Counted from the first letter of the stretch, positions 8,002 to 17,217 are shown. The stretch is DNA of 64,000 bases from Solirubrobacter soli DSM 22325 (GCF_000423665.1 NZ_AUIK01000020.1:245178-309177); one strand, 5' to 3'. Notes: generated by a model from the letters alone, not told the origin. Translations and numbers: made by a program.

Positions 8002-9663
8002 TCACGCGATCGTGCAGGTCTGGGCGGTCGTGTCGATCGTCAGCGTGCGGTTCGTGAAGCGGCGGGCCCATGTGGGTGAGCCCGTCGTGTGGCGGGTGGC
8101 CTCGAGCGGTGCGCCGAGGTCGAGCTCGAACACCGGGTCCCACGCCAGCGGGGCGGAGCCGTAGGCGGTCTGATTGGTGATCAGGACCTTGTCGCGCTCG
8201 CCCATGATCGCCGCCGCGCAGAAGGCGTAGCGGGTCAGCGTGGTCGAGTGGACGATGCCGAGGTAGGTGCGACCGGCGGCGATCGCGCGGCGCATGCTCG
8301 CGTACTCGTTCTCGATCTCGCCGATCCCCTGGCCGGCGCCGCCGCCCCACGTGAGGAACCACTCGTTCAGGCCGCCGGAGGCGACGTCGGCGACGGCGTT
8401 CATGTCCGGCTCCTGCGGCCAGTTGCCGATGTTGGGGATGACGGTGCCGCCCTTGGTCGTGGCGATCGCGGTGGTCACCGTGCGCATCAGCGGGACCACG
8501 GCGCGGTTGATCCAGTCGCTCGCGCTCGTGTAGCCGTCGATCGTGTAGCCGAGGTTGCGCCACGCGTTCACGTCGTCGGCGAAGATGCCCTGCCAGTTGC
8601 GGGTGCCCCACTTCGCCTTCAGCGCAGCGACGTAGGCGTCGGCGACGCCGGGCTTGCCGAGGTCGACGAGCCAGCTCGAGCCGCCCCACGGGTTGGGGAT
8701 CTTGGCGCCGTTGCGGGTCGCCCACCAGCCCTTGGCCTCGACCGTCGCCGCGTCGAGCACGCTCGCCACGCAGCACGGGTCGCCGGCGACGCCGAAGTCG
8801 ACGTAGAAGTAGGCCTGGCCGGCCGGGCGATTGAGGTGGTACGCGTCGGCGGCGGCGTAAGAGTCGGAGCTGTGCGCGATGAAGACGTCCGTCTTCGCGC
8901 TGTCGGTGAGGGCGTTGAAGGCCGATGCCACGTCGCTGTTGGTCCAGAGGTGGCGCACGGAGAAGCCAGGCGTGGGCGTCGCGGTCGGCGTGGGCGTGGG
9001 GGTCGCGCTGGGCGTGGGGGTCGCGGTGGGCGTGGGCGTCGCGGTGGGCGTGGGCGTGGCGGTCGGCGACGGCGTCGCGGTCGCTGTGGGCGTGGGCGTC
9101 GCGGTGGGCGTGGGGGTCGCGCTGGGCGTGGGCGTGGCGGTCGGCGACGGCGTCGCGGTCGCCGCGGGCGTGGGCGTCCCGGTCGCGATCGGCGTCGGCA
9201 CGGCGAGCGTCGACACGTCCAGGTAGAGCCTGCGGTTGCACCTCGAGCTCGTGCGGTCGTTCGTGTACGCCAGCGTGAGCGTGCGAGTCCCCGTGGCGAT
9301 CGACCTCGTGACCACGTAGGTCGACCACGTCGTGGCGCTCACGGAGAACGTACCGACGGTCGAGCCGTCCACCTTCACGGCCAGCGCGGGAGCGCCGAGG
9401 CATTGGTCGCCCTTGGCGCGCACGGTGACGCTCGTCGCCGAGCTCGGCAGGTTGACCTTGGCGGAGACCGAGCCGTTGCCCGACAACATGACGTCACGAC
9501 CGCCGCTGGCCGTCGCATCCGTCTTGATCGTGCCTGCTGCTGACATCGCCTCCGCTTCCAGCGTGACGAGACCGGTGGCCGAGTACGCGCGCTCGATCGG
9601 TCCCGACGCAAGCGCCGCGACGCCGAGAACCAGCGCGCCGACCAAGCGCGTAGTTCCGTTCAT
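8002..9663 (-). CDS. Secreted CBM / Pro-Thr linker / GHL15-like putative glycoside hydrolase
   Basis: 553 residues. The N-terminal signal peptide is about 30 residues ([16 protein letters not shown], cleavage near AYSA). Residues about 33-150 form a beta-sandwich resembling xylan-type carbohydrate-binding modules ([24 protein letters not shown]). A Pro/Thr/Ala/Ser linker runs about 160-235. The C-terminal 310 residues look like the GHL15 family of putative TIM-barrel glycosidases, with [14 protein letters not shown] as the probable acidic active-site segment and [18 protein letters not shown] further on. Expected site of action: outside the cell, on plant or microbial polysaccharide. The signal peptide and linker are clear; the GHL15 call is from memory of the family and the substrate is unknown. 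It is convergent with the cupin operon across a strong hairpin. Confidence 0.75.
   Translation of the reverse strand: MNGTTRLVGALVLGVAALASGPIERAYSATGLVTLEAEAMSAAGTIKTDATASGGRDVMLSGNGSVSAKVNLPSSATSVTVRAKGDQCLGAPALAVKVDGSTVGTFSVSATTWSTYVVTRSIATGTRTLTLAYTNDRTSSRCNRRLYLDVSTLAVPTPIATGTPTPAATATPSPTATPTPSATPTPTATPTPTATATPSPTATPTPTATPTPTATPTPSATPTPTPTATPTPGFSVRHLWTNSDVASAFNALTDSAKTDVFIAHSSDSYAAADAYHLNRPAGQAYFYVDFGVAGDPCCVASVLDAATVEAKGWWATRNGAKIPNPWGGSSWLVDLGKPGVADAYVAALKAKWGTRNWQGIFADDVNAWRNLGYTIDGYTSASDWINRAVVPLMRTVTTAIATTKGGTVIPNIGNWPQEPDMNAVADVASGGLNEWFLTWGGGAGQGIGEIENEYASMRRAIAAGRTYLGIVHSTTLTRYAFCAAAIMGERDKVLITNQTAYGSAPLAWDPVFELDLGAPLEATRHTTGSPTWARRFTNRTLTIDTTAQTCTIA
8968..9190 (-). repeat. Short-period repeat encoding the Pro-Thr linker
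   Basis: Multiple imperfect copies of GTGGGCGTCGCG-type units with 6/12-base periods, in frame with the glycosidase on the minus strand and encoding [13 protein letters not shown] blocks. Such linkers separate a binding module from a catalytic domain and are often O-glycosylated in actinobacteria (family knowledge). Copy number is likely to vary between strains. Confidence 0.9.
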
Positions 9664-9692
9664 GCGTTAACACGTCGGGACGATCGCCGGCG

Positions 9693-9730
9693 GCGAACAC
9701 CCGGTCCACACCCCAACGGGGGATGTTCGC
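9693..9730 (-). terminator. Possible hairpin terminator after the stress-type protein gene
   Basis: A perfect 7-bp inverted repeat, GCGAACA (9693-9699) / TGTTCGC (9724-9730), contains a second small stem CCCC-AAC-GGGG (9711-9721). It lies between the end of the 9733-10395 gene and the start of the glycosidase gene, both on the minus strand. It could be a weak terminator or part of the glycosidase control region. Confidence 0.35.
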
Positions 9731-9732
9731 GA

Positions 9733-10395
9733 TCAGACGCGGGGTGCGAGCGCGGGGTCGGCCACGAGGTGGCTGACCGGCACGTCGAGCTCCTCCCGCA
9801 GCCGCTCGAGGATCCCGGCCTCGAGCCAGTTGGACCGCTGTGGAGGCAGCGTCGAGATCAGGACCTCGTCGGCACGCGAGCGCCGCAACTCGTCCTCGAT
9901 CGCGCCGAGCGCGGCGTTCGGATCGCCGACGCGCCCGGTCATCGCCACGCCCTGGGCGTCGGCCCACGCCAGGACGTCGCCGAGCCGGGTCCGCGCGTCC
10001 TCGTACTCACGATCGATGTCCGAGGCGATGTAGTGCGCCCGCGAGGCGAGGATCGGCGCGACGAGGTGCAACTCGTCGCCTCGGCGCGCGTGCTCGAGCA
10101 ACTTGTCGCGCAACTCGTCCGTCCCGAGCGTCCGGTTGGCGACGACCAACACGCGCCGCCGGTTGGAGGACCCGAAGCGCCGGCCGTCGGCCGCGGCCTC
10201 TCGCAGCGGGCGCCGCCGGTCCGGATCGACCGTCGCGAACTCCCAGATCAACCCGCCCGCGACCGCGCCGACCAGCAGCGCGATACCCACCAGCGGGCTG
10301 ACGAGCGCGCCCAGAGCCGCCGCGGCGATGATGACCGCCGTGCTGCCGACCACGATGTGGAAGGCGTCGGCTTCTGATCGAACCGGGTTGCGCAT
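9733..10395 (-). CDS. Membrane-anchored universal-stress-like protein
   Basis: About 220 residues from ATG 10395 (GTG 10422 is an alternative). Residues about 10-55 contain two close hydrophobic spans (VVGSTAVIIAAAALGALV, LVGIALLVGAVAGGLIW). The cytoplasmic part has RRVLVVANRTLGTDELRDKLLEHA, then GDPNAALGAIEDELRRSRADEVLISTLPP and SNWLEAGILERLREELDVPVSHLV, a pattern seen in universal-stress (UspA-like) alpha/beta domains of actinobacteria. It probably senses or responds to stress at the membrane; no ligand can be named. It stands alone on its strand, and the ThuA/dehydrogenase gene diverges from its 5' side. Confidence 0.65.
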   Translation of the reverse strand: MRNPVRSEADAFHIVVGSTAVIIAAAALGALVSPLVGIALLVGAVAGGLIWEFATVDPDRRRPLREAAADGRRFGSSNRRRVLVVANRTLGTDELRDKLLEHARRGDELHLVAPILASRAHYIASDIDREYEDARTRLGDVLAWADAQGVAMTGRVGDPNAALGAIEDELRRSRADEVLISTLPPQRSNWLEAGILERLREELDVPVSHLVADPALAPRV

Positions 10396-10508
10396 ACGAA
10401 CATTCCGCGCGCTGAGTACCACCGAATGTATGCCCGTGTCGGCGCGGCGTCAACCCACCCGTTTTGGAGCCGGGCGACAGACCTTTCGTCGGCTGCTTGA
10501 CGAAACGA

Positions 10509-10523
10509 CCTACTGTCAGTAGG
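10509..10523. promoter_or_regulatory. Perfect palindrome upstream of the ThuA/dehydrogenase gene, candidate operator
   Basis: CCTACTG-T-CAGTAGG is a perfect 7-bp inverted repeat around one base, about 80 bases before the start of the large secreted protein gene. TACTGT inside it fits an actinobacterial -10 (TAnnnT), so a bound regulator would block the promoter. TTGACG at 10497 is too close to serve as the matching -35. No regulator can be assigned. Confidence 0.5.
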
Positions 10524-10601
10524 TTGCCTCTCACGCCCGCCGGCCGGCAGTGCGCGCCGGCCGCGCGGGACAGCAGAACAGAGGAGAGGAACACGTTGTC
10601 G

Positions 10602-13600
10602 ATGCGACTTGCCAGGTCACTGGCAGGCCTGTCTGCGTGCGCGCTCGTCGCGCTCCCGGCAGGCGCATCCCAGGCGGCCACGCCTTCCACCAAGGTGCGG
10701 TCGATCAGCTCGCCGCCCAAGACGGCCGTGACGCCGGGGGCGAAACTGACCGTCTCCGGACGGCTGACGAACCAGACGCGCAAGAGCGCGAGAGCGCGCG
10801 TCACGCTGACGCTGCGCAAGACCAAGACCGGGCGCGCGACGACGCTCGGAGCCAAGAGCACCGCCCGCATCAAGGCGGGCAGGACCGCGCGTTACTCGCT
10901 GAAGGTCACGCTGCCGAAGTCACTCGCCGACGGCAGCTACTACCTGCGCGCCTGCGCCCGTGTCGGCACGCGTGCCACGGACTGCCGCTACGCCACCCGC
11001 AAGCTCAAGCTGGCGACACGCAAGCCGGCACCGACCACCCCCGCCCCGCTCCCGGCGCCCGGTCCCACGACCGGCCCGAAGTTCGACGTCCTCGCCTTCG
11101 GCCCGAACGGCCCGGGCGTCGACGCGCTGAAGGACCTGGCCAAGGACGGCGGCTTCAAGGTCACCCAGAGCGATGACCCCACGATCTTCGCGCGGCTGAA
11201 GGACTTCCGCGCGGTCGTCCTGCTCGGTGACATCGGCTCGCCGCTGAACGCCGCGCAGGAGTCCGCCTTCGAGGCCTACTACAAGGACGGCGGCGGCCTG
11301 CTGGCCGTCGGCTCCGCGATCGAGTCCGAGCCGCAGTGGTCCTACCTGACCCAGCTGCTCGGCACCCGCGCCGATGGCGCGCCCGTGCAGGCCGAGGCCA
11401 CGATCAAGGTCGCCGACCGCGTGCACGAGGCGAGCAAGTCGCTGCCCGAGTACTGGAAGCGCAGCGACCGCTTCTACAACTTCAAGGACAACGTCCGCGG
11501 CCTCGCACATGTGCTCGCGACCGTGGACGAGAACACCTACGCCGGCGGCAAGATGAAGGCGCTCGCCGATCATCCGATCGCCTGGTGCAAGGACTACCAG
11601 GGCGGTCGCGCCTTCTACACGAACGCCGGCGCCAACGGCGACTTCTCCGGCACCGACATCCGCCGCCACCTCGCGGGCGCGATCCAGTGGACCGCAGGCG
11701 AGGCCGATCCCGTCTACAGCGACTGCGGCGCGACCGTGCTGGCCAACTACCAGCAGGTCAAGATGTCCGACAACACCGTCGCCGGCAGCCCCGGCCTGCG
11801 GGAGCCGATCGGCTTCGACGTCCTCCCCGACGGCCGCCTGCTGCAGACCGCCCGCGGCGGCGAGCTGCGCCTGCACGACCCGAAGGACGGCAGCTCGAAG
11901 GTCGTCGCCACGCTGCCGGTCTACACCAACTCCGAGGACGGCCTCTACGGCCCCGCGGTCGACAACGACTTCGCGTCCAACAAGTGGGTGTACCTCTACT
12001 ACGCACCGCAGACCGTCACCAACGTCAAGCAGTCCGACGGCACGGTGCGGACGATCACGACGCCGCCGAACAGCAGCGCGCCCACGACCGCGCCGTCGCT
12101 GAGCGCGTGGGACGACTACGTCGGCTACTTCCAGCTCAGCCGCTTCAAGTTCGTCGACGGCGCCGACCCGCACCTCGACCTGAGCACCGAACAGAAGATC
12201 CTGCGGGTCAGCAACAACCGCGGCGCGTGTTGCCACGTGGCGGGTGACATCGACTTCGACAAGCACAACAACCTGTGGCTCGTCACCGGCGATGACACGC
12301 CCTCGGGCGGCGGCAACTCGGGCGGCTTCTCGCCCCACAACGACATGAAGACCGACGAGACGCAGACCGTCACCCCGTCGGGCGCCTTCACGCTGACCTT
12401 CGACGGCCAGACGACCACTGCGCCGCTCACGGCGAACGCGACGGCCACCGAGATCCGGACGGCGCTCGAGGGCCTGTCGAACATCGACCCCGGCGACGTC
12501 ATCGTCACCGGCACGACCGTGCAGTTCGACGGCCGCTACGCGCAGCGCGACGTGCCGCAGATGACCGCGACCGGCGCGACCGTCGCCACCACCCAGCAGG
12601 GCAACTGGTTCCAGGCGCCGTACGTCGACGCCCGCCGCAGCGCAGGCAACACGAACGACCTGCGCGGCAAGGTCCTGCGCATCCACGTCAACGCGAACGG
12701 CAGCTACACGTCACCGGCGGGGAACCTGTTCCCGGAGGCACAGGACGCGGGCGACCGGACGCGGCCGGAGATCTACGCGATGGGCTTCCGCAACCCGTTC
12801 CGGATCCAGGTCGACCAGAACGACGTCGCGTACGTGACGGACTACTCGCCCGACTCCAACGTGCCCGAGCAGTACCGGGGCCCGGCGGGGACCGGGCGCG
12901 TCGAGGTGGTGCGCAAGGCGTCCAACTACGGCTGGCCGCTGTGCTATTCGCCGAACCTCCCGTACTACCGCTGGAACTTCAACACCACCAAGCCGTTGGA
13001 CTCGCCGCCCGAGGCGTACGAGTGCGGCAACCCCGAGGGCGGTCCGGAGAACCGGTCGCGCTGGAACACCGGTCAGACGGTCGACCCGGCGTCGGAGCCG
13101 GGCCGCGTCAACGTCCCGCCGGTCGCCCAGCCGGACATCTGGTATTCGTACCGCGACAACGCCAACCCCCCGCTCGGCACCCCGTGCCTGGCGTCCTACA
13201 ACGAGTCCGGCGCGGCGTCCTGCCCGCAGCTCTTCCCCGAGCTCTACACCACCGGTGTGGCACCGCATGGCGCCGCGCCCTACCACTACGACGCGAGCAA
13301 CCCGAGCGCGACGAAGTTCCCGCCGTACTACGACGGGGCGTTCATCCTCGGCGAGTTCAACGTCGACACGCTGCGCGAGGTCCGCGTCGACGCGAACAAC
13401 CGGATCTTCAAGATCAACCGCTTCCTCGACTGCGGAGCGGCGCTCTCGAAGACCTCCCCGTTCCCGTTCGAGTGCGACAACCCGATGGACATGCAGTTCG
13501 CCGCGGACGGCAACTACTACCTGCTGACCTACGGCGACGGGTTCTTCCAGTCCAACCCGGACGCCGGTCTGTACCGGTGGGAGTACGTCAAGGGCAAGCG

Positions 13601-14654
13601 CGCGCCGCAGGCGACGCTGAACGCGACGCCCACGAATGGCATCGCGCCGCTGAACGTGCAGTTCTCGAGCGACGGCTCGCGTGACCCGGACCCGGGTGAC
13701 TCGATCCGCTTCGCGTGGGACTTCGACGGCAACGGCACGGTCGACTCGACCGACCCGAACCCGTCGCACGTCTACACCGCCAACGGCATCTACGCCGCCA
13801 AGCTGACCGTCACCGACTCGGCCGGCAAGACCGACACCAAGACGGTCCAGATCATCGTCGGCAACACCGCGCCGACGATCACCATCACGACCCCGCTCGA
13901 CGGCGACTTCTTCGAGTGGGGCGACACGATCCCGTACACGGTCACGGCCTCCGATCCCGAGGACGGACCGATCGACTGCTCGCGGGTCACCGTGACGTTC
14001 GTGCTCGTGCACGACACGCACGGCCACGCGGAGGAGGCCAAGACGGGCTGCAGCGGCACGCTGCACACGCTGGCCGAGGACGCGTCGCACGGCGGCTACA
14101 TCGCGGGTGGCATCAGCGCCACCTACACCGACAAGGGCTCGGGTGGCATGCCGGCGCTCTCCGCGACCGACCAGCACGTGGTGCAGCTGCGCCGCCAGCA
14201 GGTCGAGTACGCGCAGGACCAGGAGGGCACGGGCACCGTCGCCGCCGGCGAGGCCGATCCGGGCGGCGGACAGGCGCGCAACAGCCTCGATCCGGGCGAC
14301 TGGATCGCGATCAACCGCGCCGTGAACCTCGAGCACATGGACAAGCAGATCACGCTGCGCTTCGCGGGGCCGGACAGCTTCCCGCCGTTCATCCCGGTGA
14401 CCCCGGTGGGGACGGAGCTGGCCGACGTCGAGGTCCGTGATGGCAGCCCGACCGGCCCGGTCCTGACGACCGTGCGCCTGAAGGCGACCGGCAACACGAG
14501 CACGTTCCAGAACTTCAGCGCGCCGCTGAGCTTCACCGGCTCCAAGCGCCTGTACCTGGTGTTCAAGCAGATCCCCAACGGCCCTGTCATCCCGTTCATC
14601 GGCTATGGGGCGCTCAACTGGGTCTCGTTCTCCGGGACCGGAACGAAGGAGTAG
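10602..14654 (+). CDS. Secreted multidomain ThuA + sugar dehydrogenase (GSDH/sorbosone type) + PKD + CBM6 protein
   Basis: About 1350 residues. A signal peptide (1-26, ending GASQA) is followed by an Ig-like basic domain (30-130), a Pro-rich linker, and a ThuA-like domain (about 160-366: FDVLAFGPNG, YYKDGGGLLAVGS, WTAGEAD). Next comes a glucose/sorbosone-dehydrogenase beta-propeller (about 375-960: EPIGFDVLPDGRLL, SEDGLYGPAVD, AMGFRNPFRIQVD). Then follow a PKD domain (about 1000-1086, RFAWDFDGNGTVDSTDPNPSH) and a CBM6-like domain (about 1205-1345). Such proteins oxidise or process sugars outside the cell (family inference; cofactor unknown). A module of about 80 residues interrupts the propeller near 12360-12600. 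ATG 10602 is used; TTG 10596 has better spacing from GGAGAGGA at 10583-10590. The next gene, a sugar isomerase-like barrel, starts 5 bases after the stop. Confidence 0.85.
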   Translation: MRLARSLAGLSACALVALPAGASQAATPSTKVRSISSPPKTAVTPGAKLTVSGRLTNQTRKSARARVTLTLRKTKTGRATTLGAKSTARIKAGRTARYSLKVTLPKSLADGSYYLRACARVGTRATDCRYATRKLKLATRKPAPTTPAPLPAPGPTTGPKFDVLAFGPNGPGVDALKDLAKDGGFKVTQSDDPTIFARLKDFRAVVLLGDIGSPLNAAQESAFEAYYKDGGGLLAVGSAIESEPQWSYLTQLLGTRADGAPVQAEATIKVADRVHEASKSLPEYWKRSDRFYNFKDNVRGLAHVLATVDENTYAGGKMKALADHPIAWCKDYQGGRAFYTNAGANGDFSGTDIRRHLAGAIQWTAGEADPVYSDCGATVLANYQQVKMSDNTVAGSPGLREPIGFDVLPDGRLLQTARGGELRLHDPKDGSSKVVATLPVYTNSEDGLYGPAVDNDFASNKWVYLYYAPQTVTNVKQSDGTVRTITTPPNSSAPTTAPSLSAWDDYVGYFQLSRFKFVDGADPHLDLSTEQKILRVSNNRGACCHVAGDIDFDKHNNLWLVTGDDTPSGGGNSGGFSPHNDMKTDETQTVTPSGAFTLTFDGQTTTAPLTANATATEIRTALEGLSNIDPGDVIVTGTTVQFDGRYAQRDVPQMTATGATVATTQQGNWFQAPYVDARRSAGNTNDLRGKVLRIHVNANGSYTSPAGNLFPEAQDAGDRTRPEIYAMGFRNPFRIQVDQNDVAYVTDYSPDSNVPEQYRGPAGTGRVEVVRKASNYGWPLCYSPNLPYYRWNFNTTKPLDSPPEAYECGNPEGGPENRSRWNTGQTVDPASEPGRVNVPPVAQPDIWYSYRDNANPPLGTPCLASYNESGAASCPQLFPELYTTGVAPHGAAPYHYDASNPSATKFPPYYDGAFILGEFNVDTLREVRVDANNRIFKINRFLDCGAALSKTSPFPFECDNPMDMQFAADGNYYLLTYGDGFFQSNPDAGLYRWEYVKGKRAPQATLNATPTNGIAPLNVQFSSDGSRDPDPGDSIRFAWDFDGNGTVDSTDPNPSHVYTANGIYAAKLTVTDSAGKTDTKTVQIIVGNTAPTITITTPLDGDFFEWGDTIPYTVTASDPEDGPIDCSRVTVTFVLVHDTHGHAEEAKTGCSGTLHTLAEDASHGGYIAGGISATYTDKGSGGMPALSATDQHVVQLRRQQVEYAQDQEGTGTVAAGEADPGGGQARNSLDPGDWIAINRAVNLEHMDKQITLRFAGPDSFPPFIPVTPVGTELADVEVRDGSPTGPVLTTVRLKATGNTSTFQNFSAPLSFTGSKRLYLVFKQIPNGPVIPFIGYGALNWVSFSGTGTKE

Positions 14655-14659
14655 ACGAA

Positions 14660-16033
14660 GTGAGAAGGACGACCCTCGCGCTCGCCACCTTGGCGGCGTC
14701 CGCGGTGATCGCGGCCACGCCGGCGGCGCAGGCGCAGACGCCGCCGTCGTGCAACGGCACGATCCCCAAGGACAAGATCAGCTTCCAGCTGTACAACTAC
14801 CTCGTGCCGGTGTTCGGGGCGATCCCGCTCGGCAACGGCCAGTTCTTCCCGCCCGGCGGCACACCCAACACGCCGGAGCAGATGCAGGTGGCGCTCAAGA
14901 ACGTGTTCGCCCAGCTCTCGGCCGACGGCTTCAAGTCGTTCGAGAACTTCAACGGCACGTTCGGCTACACCGACGCGCAGTACCGCCAGCTGTTCGAGAG
15001 CTATGGCATGCACGCCGTCGCCGACCACGGCGCGGTCGACACCGCGACGTGGGACGCGCGGCTGAACCAGGCGCAGGCGCTCGGCCTGAAGTACGTCGGC
15101 TCCGGCGGCTGGCCCGCCGGCACCGACATGAACACCGTCGAGGGCGCGCTGAATATGGCGAACGTCCTCAATCAGCTCGGCACCAAGGCGCGGGCGAAGG
15201 GCCTGTGGGTCTACGGCCACAACCACGTCGACGAGTTCGCCAAGAAGCTCTCCTACGACGTGACGGGTGACGGCGTGCCGGAGCAGGTGCCGGCGCTGGA
15301 GGTCGTGATCCGCAACACCGATCCGTCGCTGGTGACGTTCGAGATCGACGTCCACTGGGCGCTCGAGGGGCTCAAGTACAACACCGACGAGCTCGTCGCC
15401 TTCCTGCGCAAGTACTCCAAGCGCATCTCGATGCTGCACGTGAAGGGCTCCAACCCGAGCGGCGGCACGCAGCCGACGCCCGCGTTGGACTTCGGCCGCC
15501 TGACCGATGCCGGCGGCCCGCAGGACACGACGGACTGGAAGCGCATCTTCGAGGCCGCGGCCGACGTCGACTACTACCACTGGGAGTACGACCAGTCGCC
15601 CGACCCGTTCGCGTCCGCGAAGGTCTCGTACAACCTGATGAACTGCTTGCAGTTCGGCAAGGTCCGCGACGAGTCCGGCGGGGTCGGCGGCACGGTGCCG
15701 GCGACGCTCTCCCTGACGCTCGGCGCGTCCGCGTCCTTCGGCGCGTTCACGCCGGGTGTGGACAAGGACTACACCGCCTCGACGACCGCGAACGTCATCT
15801 CGACCGCGGGTGACGCGGCGCTGACGTATTCCGACCCAGGTCGTCTGACCAACGGCACGTTCTCGCTGCCGTCGCCGCTCGAGGTGACGTTGTCGAAGGC
15901 CGCCTGGACCGCCCCGGTGTCAAACGACGTGGTCACCGTCGGCTTCAAGCAGCACATCGGTGCCAATGACGCTCTGCGCACCGGTTCGTACAGCAAGACG
16001 CTGACGTTCACGCTGTCGACCACCACGCCGTAA
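14660..16033 (+). CDS. Secreted sugar phosphate isomerase/epimerase-like TIM barrel
   Basis: 457 residues from GTG 14660. Residues 1-26 are a signal peptide (RRTTLALATLAASAVIAAT, ending AQA). Residues about 35-330 form a xylose-isomerase-like TIM barrel: SFQLYNYL, ALGLKYVGSGGWP, GLWVYGHNHVDEF, VTFEIDVHWALEG, RISMLHVKGSNP. The metal ligands are probably Glu and His in these strands. A C-terminal domain of about 110 residues (TVPATLSLTLGASASFG...) is beta-rich and typical of actinobacterial extracellular proteins. The gene starts 5 bases after the ThuA/dehydrogenase stop, so both are probably co-transcribed. Together they may oxidise and then isomerise or cleave an extracellular sugar, as in 3-keto-sugar routes (inference). 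A strong hairpin follows. Confidence 0.8.
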   Translation: MRRTTLALATLAASAVIAATPAAQAQTPPSCNGTIPKDKISFQLYNYLVPVFGAIPLGNGQFFPPGGTPNTPEQMQVALKNVFAQLSADGFKSFENFNGTFGYTDAQYRQLFESYGMHAVADHGAVDTATWDARLNQAQALGLKYVGSGGWPAGTDMNTVEGALNMANVLNQLGTKARAKGLWVYGHNHVDEFAKKLSYDVTGDGVPEQVPALEVVIRNTDPSLVTFEIDVHWALEGLKYNTDELVAFLRKYSKRISMLHVKGSNPSGGTQPTPALDFGRLTDAGGPQDTTDWKRIFEAAADVDYYHWEYDQSPDPFASAKVSYNLMNCLQFGKVRDESGGVGGTVPATLSLTLGASASFGAFTPGVDKDYTASTTANVISTAGDAALTYSDPGRLTNGTFSLPSPLEVTLSKAAWTAPVSNDVVTVGFKQHIGANDALRTGSYSKTLTFTLSTTTP

Positions 16034-16040
16034 GCGGACC

Positions 16041-16070
16041 GCGCCGGTCGCCATTCGGCGGCCGGCGCGT
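16041..16070 (+). terminator. Strong hairpin terminator after the isomerase-like gene
   Basis: A 13-bp stem, CGCGCCGGTCGCC (16041-16053) with 16058-16070, has one G-T pair and loop ATTC, 8 bases after the isomerase stop and 15 bases before the next start. It separates the secreted sugar operon from the tetR gene downstream. Confidence 0.75.
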
Positions 16071-16084
16071 ACGCTTGTTCACCA
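16071..16084 (+). promoter_or_regulatory. TACGCT -10 element, probable leaderless promoter of tetR
   Basis: TACGCT (16071-16076) fits TAnnnT and ends 8 bases before ATG 16085, so transcription would begin at or next to the start codon. No ribosome binding site is visible. The same geometry recurs before several genes in this window. Confidence 0.45.
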
Positions 16085-16678
16085 ATGGCCGCCACGCGAC
16101 CGCGCACCACCACGCCTGAAGGCCGCGAGCAGCGGGAGCGGATCCTGCGCGCCGCGCTGCGCCTGTTCACCGCCCAGGGGTTCCGGGGCGCGTCGCTGGA
16201 CGCGGTCGCGGCCGAGGTCGGCATCAGCCGCCAGGGCGTCCTGCACTACTTCCCGTCCAAGACGCTCCTGCTGCTCGGCGTCCTCGACCTGCGCGACGAG
16301 ACCTCCATCGCCCGCGCCGAGGAGCGCCACGAGACGGACTTCGCGGACGGCCTGATCGGCGTCGTCGCCGACAACCAGCGCGAGCCCGACCTCGTCCGCC
16401 TCTACACCGTGCTCGCCGCCGAGAGCGTCGCGCCGGAGCACCCCGGCCACGACCATTTCCAGGAGCGCTACCGAGGCGTCCGCGCCGCGCTCGCGCACGG
16501 CATCGACGAGGCCCAGCAGGCGGGCGAGCTCGACGCCGGGATCGACGCCGTCCACCTCGCCACGCTGCTGACCGCTGTGATGGACGGGCTCCAGCTGCAG
16601 TTCCTGCTCGACCCCGAGTCCGTGGACATGGTCGAGCCGCTCACCGCGCTGCTCACGCTGCTGCGGGCTCCGCGCTAG
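16085..16678 (+). CDS. TetR-family transcriptional regulator
   Basis: 197 residues. The N-terminal TetR helix-turn-helix is complete: RERILRAALRLFTAQGF, then LDAVAAEVGISRQGVLHYFPSKTLLL. The C-terminal ligand domain (about 75-190) resembles TetR C-terminal groups with an LYTVLAAESVAP helix. It probably represses a nearby gene and is released by a small ligand; no ligand can be inferred. It follows the hairpin that ends the sugar operon and overlaps the convergent second TetR gene by 4 bases. The start has no ribosome binding site but has TACGCT 8 bases upstream, so the mRNA is probably leaderless. Confidence 0.9.
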   Translation: MAATRPRTTTPEGREQRERILRAALRLFTAQGFRGASLDAVAAEVGISRQGVLHYFPSKTLLLLGVLDLRDETSIARAEERHETDFADGLIGVVADNQREPDLVRLYTVLAAESVAPEHPGHDHFQERYRGVRAALAHGIDEAQQAGELDAGIDAVHLATLLTAVMDGLQLQFLLDPESVDMVEPLTALLTLLRAPR

Positions 16679-17217
16679 CCGATCGTCGCCAGGAAGTCGT
16701 GGAACGCCTGGTCGGTGCGGGCGGCGTCGCCGGTGGCGTCGAGGTCCATGAGCAGACCGCGGATGACGGCGAGCACGACGGTGGCGAGCTCGGGGCGACC
16801 CACGGTCGCCATGCCCTGCTCGAGCGGCGCGAGCCAATCGGTGGTCGCGGCGTGGCGGAACCCGGGCCAGAGCGGTTCGCCGGCGGTGTCGTGGAGCCGG
16901 CCGAACATACGCAGATACGGGCGCCCGTGCGGGCCCGTCATCGCCGACCACGCGTGGCTCAGGGTCGCCGCGTAGGGCTCCTCGGGGCGGACGCGCAGCA
17001 GGTCGGTGAACGCCTCGAGCTGGCGCCGGCGCGCCTGTCCGAGGATCTCGCGGAGCAGGCCGTCGCGGGTCTTGAAGTGGTAGATCAGCATCCGGTTCGA
17101 GGTGCCGGCGGCGGTCGCCAGCGGCCCGAGCCGGTCGGGCAGCCCGTGCTCGAGCGCGTAGTCGGTGCACGCGTCGAGCAGTCGCTGCCTGATCTGCGGT
17201 TGCGGGTGCCGTCCCAC
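16675..17217 (-). CDS. TetR-family transcriptional regulator
   Basis: 180 residues from GTG 17217. The helix-turn-helix is IRQRLLDACTDYALEHG, then LGPLATAAGTSNRMLIYHFKTRDGLL. The C-terminal domain includes HAWSAMTGPHGRPYLRMFGRL and a dimer helix near the end. It is divergent from an alpha/beta hydrolase gene with a 46-base gap, the classic arrangement for a TetR repressor and its target, so control of that hydrolase is inferred. It is unrelated in sequence to the neighbouring TetR at 16085, with which it is convergent. Confidence 0.9.
   Translation of the reverse strand: MGRHPQPQIRQRLLDACTDYALEHGLPDRLGPLATAAGTSNRMLIYHFKTRDGLLREILGQARRRQLEAFTDLLRVRPEEPYAATLSHAWSAMTGPHGRPYLRMFGRLHDTAGEPLWPGFRHAATTDWLAPLEQGMATVGRPELATVVLAVIRGLLMDLDATGDAARTDQAFHDFLATIG

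Noticed and set aside
8968..9190. Short regular repeats resembling a CRISPR or satellite array
   Set aside because: No spacers, period of only 6-12 bases, and the repeats stay in frame as a Pro-Thr linker of a secreted enzyme.
10497..10516. TTGACG and TACTGT as a standard -35/-10 pair
   Set aside because: Only 8 bases separate them, far below the usual 16-19.
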